Origin: Cryomorphaceae bacterium | GTDB taxonomy: Bacteria > Bacteroidota > Bacteroidia > Flavobacteriales > Crocinitomicaceae | Direction of reading: 5' to 3' | NCBI GenBank assembly: GCA_021298235.1 | Contig: JAJTDX010000050.1 | Coordinates: forward strand, 1 to 15,512 | Length of the DNA: 15,512 bases | Shown here: piece after piece, positions 7,852-15,109 of the stretch | How positions within the stretch are numbered: the first letter of the stretch is position 1 | Layout of the letters: every line of letters starts with the position of its first letter | Made by a program: the position numbers and the translations under genes | The notes under the pieces: model-generated | Databases searched by the model: none | Told to the model about the DNA's origin: nothing | What the model saw: the letters and a program-made list of their open reading frames with translations, nothing else

Positions 7852-7934
7852 TTGTGTGTCCTACTCTAACGGGAAACAGTATCAAAGGGTTGCCAATAAT
7901 ACGCATAATTACACGTAAAATTCTGTCAAAAGCA

Positions 7935-8900
7935 TCAAGGCACACAGACCAATGTGTCATAAGTAGAGGAAAAACCGGCCCAAACACCCATAGCTCCACC
8001 TTTAATATTTGTTGGAATATTAATCGGTGTGGCAAAAGGATTCCCAGCTGAATACACCTGATTGTATTTCTTTTCCATAAATTCATATACCGCGCGATCC
8101 ACCTTGGAATACTTGATGACCACTGTATCCCCTAAAGCGTAATAACACCTCATGTCTTCCGGTTCAAAATCGTCTCTGCACGTCATAGGATTCTCATAGG
8201 CAAAATCAAAGGTCAAGCCATCAAAGAATTCATCGTCATAATATGGATTGAACGGTTTCGAGAAAATTTCATCACTCTGTGTGCCTTTAAGCCTTTTGAC
8301 TTCCCATTTGTAGGCATCGTAGGTTCCGGCAGGATCTGCAAGTTTTGCCCAAGAAAAACCTCTGTCAGTATACCCAGCCTCGGGTTTCCAATAGACTTCC
8401 AATAATTGAGTCGGTGCTGGTAATATTGTTGTGGAAGTATAGGTCTTTCCTTGATAATTGATTTCAAGACTATAATCCTTCCCTGCTTCCCCTATCATTG
8501 TACTGTTCAACCCATAATACACCGGCATATGAAGATTGGAAAGAATAAAACTCTCAAAACCAAGGATTTCAGACACCTGAGTTAGCTCAGATTGCGGCAA
8601 CTCATCCGTGTACACAAGTTCTAGAGTAATGGTCTGAAGTCCATCGGAAACCAACACCTCTGCACCCGAAATAAAACTGTTTAAATAAGCTTCGATATTT
8701 GTCGGAGCATACACATTAGCTGTTTTGGATAACAGTACCAAAGGTTTTTTTCCGGTTTCAATACTTCCATCTACTACCACCTGCTCTTGATATCCAGGAA
8801 TATCGATTTTAACTTCCTTCGTACAAGAAAAAAGGAAAAGTATCCCGCTAAGCAGTATTACCGGGGAAATCAGTAAACTTTTTAAAATTCGAAGTTCCAT
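7935..8900 (-). CDS. DUF4249 family lipoprotein
   Basis: The 321-residue product has a lipoprotein signal: a hydrophobic stretch ending LFLFSC with the lipidated Cys at residue 26, followed by TKEVKIDIPGYQEQVVVDGSIE, the typical opening of DUF4249 proteins. The body is beta-rich and includes the family-like GKDYSLEINYQGKTYTSTTILP and SWAKLADPAGTYDAYKWEV segments. DUF4249 proteins in Bacteroidota are usually encoded next to a TonB-dependent receptor with a CarboxypepD_reg domain, and are thought to act as its outer-membrane partner, though no substrate is established. Here the start overlaps the receptor stop by 19 bases, indicating translational coupling. The only usable start is the ATG at 8900. 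Family call is confident, function is inferred from pairing. Confidence 0.87.
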   Translation of the reverse strand: MELRILKSLLISPVILLSGILFLFSCTKEVKIDIPGYQEQVVVDGSIETGKKPLVLLSKTANVYAPTNIEAYLNSFISGAEVLVSDGLQTITLELVYTDELPQSELTQVSEILGFESFILSNLHMPVYYGLNSTMIGEAGKDYSLEINYQGKTYTSTTILPAPTQLLEVYWKPEAGYTDRGFSWAKLADPAGTYDAYKWEVKRLKGTQSDEIFSKPFNPYYDDEFFDGLTFDFAYENPMTCRDDFEPEDMRCYYALGDTVVIKYSKVDRAVYEFMEKKYNQVYSAGNPFATPINIPTNIKGGAMGVWAGFSSTYDTLVCVP

Positions 8901-11284
8901 GTCACACTTGGAATTATTGGGAACAAAGACACTTGTTTGACAGAGATTTTAAAGTCACCATTCAGAAAATCACCATCATTGTCTACATACAAAAAGAATG
9001 GATTTGCCCTGTTGTATAAATTGTAGACAGAAAAAGACCAGTTGCTTTGGTAGCGTTTTTTAACTTGAATGGATTCGCCCGTAACTTTATCCGTACGAGT
9101 CTTGTATTTCTTGCCGTACAATGTGGCCGAGATATCAAGACGATGGTAAGGAGCCATTCGCGTAGAATTTCGAGCTCCATAATTAAACAAAAGATTTTGA
9201 TCCTGCACATACCAGGAAGTTGGCAATGTCAATGTATTTCCTGTTGCATAAATAAAAGACGACCCAAAAGTCCATCGCTCATTTAACTTATATCCAGCAA
9301 CCACAGTCAGATCATGTCTACGGTCATATTTAGCAGGAAAAACCTCTCCGCTGTTTAGGTCAGGAAATACGCGTTCTGTCTTTGCCCATGTATACCCGAC
9401 CCAACCTGTGAGTTTACCATAAGACCTCTTTACAAAAAGTTCAACACCATATGCCCAGCCTTCTCCAAAAACAAGATAATTGTCCGTATTGTCGTTGACA
9501 TTGTCTCCGGGAAGCACTCCTTCCGCATACTCGATCAGGTTTTTCATCCCTTTATAATACACTTCCACCGATGCTTCGTATTTGTCGTCTAGAAAGTTTC
9601 TGTAATAGCCCAGAGACGCCTGCCAACCGCGCTGAGGTTGCGCTTTGTCTGTCGAGGGATACCAGATATCTGTCGGAAGTGAAACGGCACTTAATGAAGT
9701 CAGGTGGACATATTGGTAATTGTAGGAATACCCACCCTTTATCGCACTATTGTCTTTTAGTAACCATCTGAAAGAAATTCTCGGTTCCAACCCATTGTAA
9801 AATCGTATAACCTCGCCTGGAGAATACGCATAGGAGGAATCTTGTGTACTGATCCCATCCCCATTTATAAACCGAGTAAACGGTCCGACATGCTGGTACA
9901 TACTGTACCTCAAACCAGCATTAATTCTTAAGTATTCGTTGACATCGAATTCATCCATTAAATACAAAGCGGATTCATGGCTATACAATTTTTCGGCATT
10001 TGACGGATCAAGGAATACCACTGAGTCAGTTTCTGCAGAAATACTAGATGGTGTGAACATGTGATAAATGTAATTGGCACCCCATTTAATTCTATGTCGT
10101 GTATTAGGGAAATAGGAGAAATCAACCTTTGCCCCCGCGTCCTGAATGCCCGAACGAAGAGAAAATTTAAATTGGTCTTGATCGGAAAGGAACCCAAATT
10201 TATAATCCGAATAGGTTGCCGTTAAATTCATGAACAGTTTGTTCGAGAACAAGTGATTCCATCGAAGTGCACCAATACCATTCCCCCAAGGCATATCAAC
10301 CTTAAAATCATCGGTTCCGCTGCGGAAAGAAAATTTATCGAGGCCATAGTAACCGCTTAAAAAGATCTTATCCTTTTCTCCGAGCTTGTAATTAAGCTTG
10401 AGGTTCAGATCGTAAAAAAAATAACCAGATCCAGCAAATGGTGAAGTGTCAGGAATGAACGCTTTCATCAACAAATCAATGTAAGTTCTTCGGCCGGCAA
10501 TCATGAACGATCCGCGATCCTTTTTTAAAGGACCTTCAACAGTTAATCGCGAAGAAATCAGACCTATTCCGCCTGTTACCTTGATCCGTTTGTAATTCCC
10601 TTCGATCATATTAACCTCGAGAACTGAAGATATGCGCCCTCCATAATTTGCGGGCATTCCGCCCTTGATCAAATTGACACTTTTGACAGCATCTGAATTA
10701 AATACAGAGAAAAATCCAAACAAATGTGCTGCATTGTATACTACGCCTTCGTCCAAAACAACCAAGTTTTGATCCGGTCCTCCTCCCCGAACATAAAAAC
10801 CTTGACCACCTTCTGAAACGGAGGATACTCCGGGCAACAACTGAATCGTTTTGATGATATCCACCTCACCCATAAATGCCGGCAAGGTTTTTATCTTTTC
10901 AACCTCCAGTTCAATCTGTCCAATTTTGGTAGAATTGACGTTCTCCCCTTTTTTGACATTTAATTTTATTTCTTGAAGCTCTTCCAAATCTGCTCCCAAT
11001 TCCACATTCAAGATCACATCCTGAGAGAGGTCGATTGTGCGCTTTTCTGTCTTTTGCCCAACTGAACTAAACTCAACTTCATACAATCCTTTGTCTACAG
11101 TCAAGGAGTAAAATCCATATGGATTTGTCACCGTACCTTGTTTGATGGAAGAAATCGATATTCGAGCACCTACCACACTCTCCCCAGATTTTGAGTCAGT
11201 TATATATCCACTGAGTGTACTTTTGCCCTGTCCCAAAGCAGAAAACAAGGACATTAAAGCAAGAAAAAAAACACTAAACTTCAT
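8882..11284 (-). CDS. TonB-dependent receptor with N-terminal carboxypeptidase-regulatory-like domain
   Basis: An 800-residue outer-membrane receptor that would import an unknown ligand using TonB/ExbBD energy. The chosen start (ATG at 11284) gives a clean signal peptide MKFSVFFLALMSLFSALGQ; the in-frame ATGs at 11326 and 11293 would put a polar extension before it. A CarboxypepD_reg-like domain spans about 21-105 (STLSGYITDSKSGESVVGA). The plug runs about 115-230 and contains IKTIQLLPGVSSVSEGGQGF, YVRGGGPDQNLVVLDEGVVYN and GGMPANYGGRISSVLEV. The remainder is an outer-membrane beta-barrel of alternating aromatic strands ending in a terminal Phe (SVTWNFEF). The coding end overlaps the DUF4249 start by 19 bases. 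No SusD-like gene is adjacent, so this is not a standard SusCD polysaccharide locus. It diverges from pheT across 157 bases. Confidence 0.94.
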   Translation of the reverse strand: MKFSVFFLALMSLFSALGQGKSTLSGYITDSKSGESVVGARISISSIKQGTVTNPYGFYSLTVDKGLYEVEFSSVGQKTEKRTIDLSQDVILNVELGADLEELQEIKLNVKKGENVNSTKIGQIELEVEKIKTLPAFMGEVDIIKTIQLLPGVSSVSEGGQGFYVRGGGPDQNLVVLDEGVVYNAAHLFGFFSVFNSDAVKSVNLIKGGMPANYGGRISSVLEVNMIEGNYKRIKVTGGIGLISSRLTVEGPLKKDRGSFMIAGRRTYIDLLMKAFIPDTSPFAGSGYFFYDLNLKLNYKLGEKDKIFLSGYYGLDKFSFRSGTDDFKVDMPWGNGIGALRWNHLFSNKLFMNLTATYSDYKFGFLSDQDQFKFSLRSGIQDAGAKVDFSYFPNTRHRIKWGANYIYHMFTPSSISAETDSVVFLDPSNAEKLYSHESALYLMDEFDVNEYLRINAGLRYSMYQHVGPFTRFINGDGISTQDSSYAYSPGEVIRFYNGLEPRISFRWLLKDNSAIKGGYSYNYQYVHLTSLSAVSLPTDIWYPSTDKAQPQRGWQASLGYYRNFLDDKYEASVEVYYKGMKNLIEYAEGVLPGDNVNDNTDNYLVFGEGWAYGVELFVKRSYGKLTGWVGYTWAKTERVFPDLNSGEVFPAKYDRRHDLTVVAGYKLNERWTFGSSFIYATGNTLTLPTSWYVQDQNLLFNYGARNSTRMAPYHRLDISATLYGKKYKTRTDKVTGESIQVKKRYQSNWSFSVYNLYNRANPFFLYVDNDGDFLNGDFKISVKQVSLFPIIPSVTWNFEF

Positions 11285-11380
11285 GGAATGCATTTGGCAG
11301 CGCAATATTACTGACTCTTTCAACAATGATAGACTGAATTAGTTCGAAAGGCATTATTTATTTTTAAATGGCCTGAGCAG

Positions 11381-11418
11381 TTTTGCCCGAAGCACAAAAT
11401 CTTTATTTTGTAATTTCG
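11381..11418 (+). promoter_or_regulatory. tentative pheT promoter
   Basis: In the divergent receptor/pheT spacer, TTTTG at 11381-11385 is followed after 18 bases by TATTTTG (11404-11410, one base short of TAnnTTTG). TAATTTCG at 11411-11418 matches the same box at seven of eight positions. Either could be the -7 element for pheT. No match of similar quality is seen for the receptor direction. This is a motif-level guess. Confidence 0.3.
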
Positions 11419-11441
11419 CGTGACTATAAAAAATTTCCTAC

Positions 11442-13874
11442 ATGAAAATTTCCTACAACTGGTTGAAGGAGTACATCAAGACCGAACTTTCAGCGAATGA
11501 GCTGGCTAAAATTCTTACAGATACAGGACTTGAAGTTGAGAGTGTTACGAAATTGGAAGCAGTAAAGGGTGGATTGGATGGTGTTGTTGTCGGAGAGGTG
11601 ATAGCATGCGAAAAACATCCAGATGCTGACAAACTGAAAGTCACCACTGTGGAGGCAGGCACAGGTGAAACACTACAGATCGTTTGTGGCGCACCAAATG
11701 TGGCAAAAGGACAAAAAGTCGCAGTAGCGCTGGTAGGTACTACATTGTATCCGAATCCTGAAGAAGGATTTAAGATTAAGGTTTCAAAAATTCGCGGAGT
11801 AGACTCCTTTGGCATGCTCTGCGCAGAAGATGAACTCGGCCTAGGAACATCCCACGATGGAATTATGGTGTTGGATCAAACGCTTGTTACGGGGACTCCA
11901 TTGGCTAAAGTACTCGAGTTGGAAGACGATTTTGAGCTGGAGATAGGACTTACCCCTAACCGTGCGGATGCGATGGGGCACGTGGGAGTGGCCAGGGATA
12001 TCGCTGCGTACCTAAATTATCATCACTCATTAAAATTGAATGTCAACTATCTTTCTGTTGCTGAATTTTCAGCCAATGATACTTTGAAGGTAGACATCAA
12101 AGTGCAGGATGGAGACCGATGTCCGAGATATTGTGGAACAACCATCAAAAACGTCACTGTCAAACCTTCTCCCACTTGGTTGCAAAAACGCCTCATATCT
12201 GTTGGACTTACACCAATCAACAACGTGGTGGATGCAACCAATTTTGTCATGCGTGAGCTGGGAACACCACTTCATGCTTTCGATGCGCGAGCACTGAACG
12301 GAAAAATAGTAGTGAAAACAGCGAGCGAAGGTGATAAATTTGTTACACTCGATGGTATTGAACGAACCTTGCATACCTCAGATCTCATGATCACCAATGG
12401 TTCTGAAAATTTGTGCATTGCCGGAGTTTTCGGTGGTTTACAATCTGGAATAAAAGATGATACCACTGACATTTTTCTTGAATCAGCGTATTTTGAACCC
12501 GTATCGATCCGAAAAACAGCTCGTGCACAAGGTTTGCATACAGATGCCAGCTTCCGATTTGAACGTGGTGTCGATCCGAATTTAACACTCATTGCATTGA
12601 AACGAGCAGCACTCCTCATCCAAGAAATAGCGGGTGGAGAGATTGCGATGAATCCGGTAGATCTTTATCCACACAAGATTGAAAACCACCAGCTAATTTT
12701 AAGTATTGACAAATGCACCCGTGTCATCGGAAATAAGATCAAAAAAGAGGACATTCTATCCATTCTGAGCTCATTGGAGATCTTTGTAAAGGACGACCGC
12801 GGAGACGAGTTGCACCTTGATGTACCGGCATACCGTGTGGATGTAACCAGACAAGCTGATGTGATAGAGGAAATTTTGCGAATCTACGGCTTTAACAATG
12901 TGGCGCTCCCATCCAAATTAAACACCTCTATCGGAGTATTTCCCAATCCGGATCCTGAAAAAATTCAGGAGGTTATTAGTGAACTTTTAGTGGGCAGAGG
13001 ATTCTCTGAAATGATGAATAATTCTTTAACCACTGCTCAATACGTCACAAAATTTGGAGCTAACACCATTCGGGAGGAATGGAACGTTGAACTTTTAAAT
13101 CCACTCAGTCAAGAGCTGGATGTAATGCGTCAATCTTTGGTCTTCGGCGCCCTTCAGGTGGCCGAACACAATCAGAACCGGCAACATGCGGACATTAAGA
13201 TGTTTGAATTCGGTAAAGTGTATCACCGTTATTCGAATGGCTACAATGAAAATAAGCGTCTGATTCTGGTTCTTTCAGGAAATAATGAAGCCGAACAATG
13301 GAATGCATCGAAGGGACAATGCAGTTTTTATGACGCTAAAGAAATGGTTTGGAGTATCCTTCAACGACTTGGTCTCGGGAACTTCATCAAAGAAGCCCCC
13401 TTAGAAGGATCGCTATTAGAGGACGGTGTAGAATGGAGCGTTCTGAAAAAGAAAGTTGGACAGATCGGTTGGGTGCCACAAGAACTGAAAAAATATTTTG
13501 GAATTCGTAATGATGTCTTTATCGCAGACCTCGACTGGGATGCATTGTTGGAATCTCTAACATTAACCAAAATCAAGTATAAAGAGTTGCCCAAAACTTT
13601 TGTGGTCCGAAGAGACTTCTCACTGTTACTGAATAAATCAGTAATGTTCTCTGAGATAGAAACCCTTGCACGAAATTGTGAGAAAAGGTTACTTCAGGAA
13701 GTGGGTCTTTTCGATGTTTATGAGGGTAAAAATCTAGAGGAAGGCAAAAAATCATACGCTGTTTCGTTCACTTTCCAGGATCCGGAAGTCACCTTGAAAG
13801 ACCAACAGATCGATGCGATCATGGATAAAATCAGAATGGAACTGGAAACCAAGTTGGATGCGCAGTTGCGCTAG
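11442..13874 (+). CDS. pheT: phenylalanine--tRNA ligase beta subunit
   Basis: Large subunit of the cytosolic alpha2beta2 enzyme that charges tRNA-Phe. The 810-residue length is standard for the bacterial long form. In order: the N-terminal MKISYNWLKEYI segment, the tRNA-binding OB domain (about 42-150, with HPDADKLKVTTVEAG and QIVCGAPNV), the B3/B4 editing region (about 210-390, including NNVVDATNFVMRELGTPLHAFD and RFERGVDPN), the B5 domain (about 405-475, ending EEILRIYGFNNVALP), the catalytic-like core (MNNSLTTAQY to MFEFGKVY) and the C-terminal anticodon-binding FDX-ACB domain (about 715-809, PKTFVVRRDFSLLLNK). The alpha subunit gene is not in the window, so pheS is unlinked at this distance. 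An octamer repeat array begins seven bases after the stop. Confidence 0.97.
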   Translation: MKISYNWLKEYIKTELSANELAKILTDTGLEVESVTKLEAVKGGLDGVVVGEVIACEKHPDADKLKVTTVEAGTGETLQIVCGAPNVAKGQKVAVALVGTTLYPNPEEGFKIKVSKIRGVDSFGMLCAEDELGLGTSHDGIMVLDQTLVTGTPLAKVLELEDDFELEIGLTPNRADAMGHVGVARDIAAYLNYHHSLKLNVNYLSVAEFSANDTLKVDIKVQDGDRCPRYCGTTIKNVTVKPSPTWLQKRLISVGLTPINNVVDATNFVMRELGTPLHAFDARALNGKIVVKTASEGDKFVTLDGIERTLHTSDLMITNGSENLCIAGVFGGLQSGIKDDTTDIFLESAYFEPVSIRKTARAQGLHTDASFRFERGVDPNLTLIALKRAALLIQEIAGGEIAMNPVDLYPHKIENHQLILSIDKCTRVIGNKIKKEDILSILSSLEIFVKDDRGDELHLDVPAYRVDVTRQADVIEEILRIYGFNNVALPSKLNTSIGVFPNPDPEKIQEVISELLVGRGFSEMMNNSLTTAQYVTKFGANTIREEWNVELLNPLSQELDVMRQSLVFGALQVAEHNQNRQHADIKMFEFGKVYHRYSNGYNENKRLILVLSGNNEAEQWNASKGQCSFYDAKEMVWSILQRLGLGNFIKEAPLEGSLLEDGVEWSVLKKKVGQIGWVPQELKKYFGIRNDVFIADLDWDALLESLTLTKIKYKELPKTFVVRRDFSLLLNKSVMFSEIETLARNCEKRLLQEVGLFDVYEGKNLEEGKKSYAVSFTFQDPEVTLKDQQIDAIMDKIRMELETKLDAQLR

Positions 13875-13880
13875 ATATTT

Positions 13881-13936
13881 TCGACGATTCGACAATTTGA
13901 AGATTCGACGATTCGACGATTCGACAATTTGAAGAT
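13881..13936. repeat. left octamer array (7 x 8 bp) flanking the IVS-family gene
   Basis: Seven contiguous 8-mers can be read without gaps in three variants: A TCGACGAT, B TCGACAAT, C TTGAAGAT, in the order A-B-C-A-A-B-C. The array starts seven bases after the pheT stop. The pattern implies growth by duplication of an A-B-C block. Bases 13887-13908 are an inverted match to 14456-14477 on the other side of the four-helix-bundle gene; the 14-base core ATTCGACAATTTGA occurs twice here, at 13887 and 13919. No strong terminator is otherwise visible after pheT. Confidence 0.93.
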
Positions 13937-14005
13937 GTGATAAATTTATATTTTTTTGATTGATTTCATTTGAGATCTATCGAAGTTGAATATTCATAAA
14001 ATAGG

Positions 14006-14452
14006 ATGGGAACATTAAATAGATTTGAAGATTTGAAAGTTTGGAAGGACGCTAGGATTCTCAATAAGGAATTATTCTCAATTTTTCTAAACAAGGACAC
14101 CAACAAATACGGTTTTTTAGGTAACCATATTTTTAAAACATCAGGAAGTATAATGAATAACATTGCTGAAGGATTCGAAAGAGAAGGTAATAAAGAGTTC
14201 ATTCAGTTTTTAGCTATTGCGAAAGGAAGTTCAGGAGAATTGAGATCACAACTCTACAGGGCTTTAGATCTCGGATTAATCATTGAAACTGATCATGCAA
14301 CTATTTTGGATAGACTAACTCACATATCCGCCCAAATAAACCTATTCATATCCTATTTGAAAAAATCTGAATTTAAAGGAAATAAATTCAAGGAAAAATC
14401 AATTGCCTACGGTGAAAGTAGCGAGTCCCATTTTTTCGAATCAGAAAATTAA
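14006..14452 (+). CDS. four helix bundle protein, 23S rRNA intervening-sequence family
   Basis: The 148-residue product belongs to the four-helix-bundle family named for ORFs in intervening sequences of 23S rRNA (older name S23), which also includes the Avd accessory proteins of diversity-generating retroelements. Both signatures are present: RFEDLKVWKDARILNKELF at about residues 6-24, and IMNNIAEGFEREGNKEFIQF followed by LAIAKGSSGELRSQLYRALDLGLI at about 49-92. Four amphipathic helices fill residues 8-125; a polar tail of about 25 residues rich in Ser and Glu lengthens it beyond the usual ~120. Biochemical function of stand-alone members is unknown; Avd forms a basic pentamer that binds nucleic acid and reverse transcriptase. 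No reverse transcriptase or rRNA is nearby. The gene lies between mutually inverted octamer arrays and is the only gene between pheT and bioD, which suggests an inserted unit. AGG just before the ATG supports this start. Confidence 0.92.
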   Translation: MGTLNRFEDLKVWKDARILNKELFSIFLNKDTNKYGFLGNHIFKTSGSIMNNIAEGFEREGNKEFIQFLAIAKGSSGELRSQLYRALDLGLIIETDHATILDRLTHISAQINLFISYLKKSEFKGNKFKEKSIAYGESSESHFFESEN

Positions 14453-14457
14453 TTTTC
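14444..14457. repeat. 14-bp perfect palindrome over the IVS-family stop codon
   Basis: GAAAATTAATTTTC is fully self-complementary and contains the TAA stop of the four-helix-bundle gene. It is AT-only except at its ends, so a hairpin would be weak. TTTTCGAA occurs on both sides, at 14433-14440 and 14453-14460. Confidence 0.7.
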
Positions 14458-14484
14458 GAATTCTCAAATTGTCGAATTCTCAAA
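14453..14484. repeat. right octamer array (4 x 8 bp), inverted relative to the left array
   Basis: Directly after the stop codon four 8-mers follow: TTTTCGAA, TTCTCAAA, TTGTCGAA, TTCTCAAA, a 16-base dimer repeat. The reverse complement of 14456-14477 matches 13887-13908 at 20 of 22 bases, with a perfect 14-base core. The array ends seven bases before the bioD start, so the upstream region of bioD is made of it. Confidence 0.88.
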
Positions 14485-14491
14485 CAAAGAA

Positions 14492-15109
14492 ATGAACTAC
14501 ATTATCACAGGAATTGGAACCGACGTTGGTAAAACAGTAGCGAGTGCGATCATTGCTCAGGCTTTGGGTGCAAGCTATTGGAAACCCGTTCAGGCAGGCG
14601 ACCTTCATTATTCAGACTCCATGAAAGTAGATCAATGGACGGATGAACAAGTCAGTGTACTTCCGGAGCGTTTTTTACTCAAGCAACCAATGTCGCCGCA
14701 CGCGGCAGCAGATATCGATGGGATTTCGATTGGACTGGATGATTTTCGGATTCCGCAGGTCGATGGCCATTTGATCATTGAGGGAGCCGGTGGATTAATG
14801 GTTCCGCTCAACACGAAAGGTCTTTTGTATATCGATCTTTTCGAACATTGGAAAATCCCGGTAATCCTTATTTCAAGACATTACCTGGGTAGCATCAATC
14901 ACACCCTTTTATCTGTCGAGGCCTTAAAATCAAGAAATATTCCGATCGAAGGGATTTTTTTTGTTGGGAACGAAAACCAAGCTACAGAATCGATCATACT
15001 CAAAGTGACTGGACTCAAAATGATCGGACGAATTCCAATGGCCAATGAAGTGAATTCAACATTTATTCAAGAAGAAGCGATTCGAATAAAACCATATTTT
15101 AAACAATGA
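14492..15109 (+). CDS. bioD: dethiobiotin synthase
   Basis: ATP-dependent ring closure of 7,8-diaminopelargonate with CO2 to dethiobiotin, the penultimate step of biotin synthesis; cytosolic. The 205-residue protein has the P-loop TGIGTDVGKT (6-15), the substrate-binding KPVQAG (31-36), LKQPMSPHAAA (63-73) and the metal-binding EGAGGLMVPL (97-106), all diagnostic of BioD. The purine-binding FFVGNENQ segment lies at about 156-163. The stop overlaps the bioA start (ATGA), so the two are translated as a coupled pair. Only seven bases separate its start from the right octamer array, so its promoter must lie inside or upstream of the IVS-like unit. I see no -7 box of good quality there and no obvious BirA operator. 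Confidence 0.96.
   Translation: MNYIITGIGTDVGKTVASAIIAQALGASYWKPVQAGDLHYSDSMKVDQWTDEQVSVLPERFLLKQPMSPHAAADIDGISIGLDDFRIPQVDGHLIIEGAGGLMVPLNTKGLLYIDLFEHWKIPVILISRHYLGSINHTLLSVEALKSRNIPIEGIFFVGNENQATESIILKVTGLKMIGRIPMANEVNSTFIQEEAIRIKPYFKQ

Larger units (their letters stand above)
13881..14484. mobile_element. putative stand-alone IVS-like element: array, four-helix-bundle gene, inverted array
   Basis: The interval from seven bases after pheT to seven bases before bioD consists of an octamer array, a short AT-rich spacer, a four-helix-bundle gene and an inverted octamer array. In a transcript the ends could pair and hold the gene in a loop, as described for intervening sequences inside 23S rRNA. 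No transposase and no target-site duplication are visible, so mobility is inferred from architecture alone. Alternatives are array expansion around a resident gene, or repeats acting only as terminator-like structures. Confidence 0.45.

Noticed and set aside
8882..11284. SusC of a SusCD polysaccharide utilisation locus
   Set aside because: The partner gene encodes a DUF4249 lipoprotein, not SusD, and no glycan-degrading enzyme is nearby.
11285..11326. Upstream start for the TonB receptor
   Set aside because: It would place 14 polar residues before an otherwise ideal signal peptide.
11453..11815. 120-codon open frame on the - strand
   Set aside because: Antisense shadow of pheT; low-complexity Ser/Thr/Pro composition typical of a reversed frame.
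12272..12619. 115-codon open frame on the - strand
   Set aside because: Antisense to conserved pheT B3/B4 coding sequence, with no family resemblance.
14006..14452. Diversity-generating retroelement accessory gene (avd)
   Set aside because: The protein family overlaps with Avd, but no reverse transcriptase or template/variable repeat pair is visible in the window.
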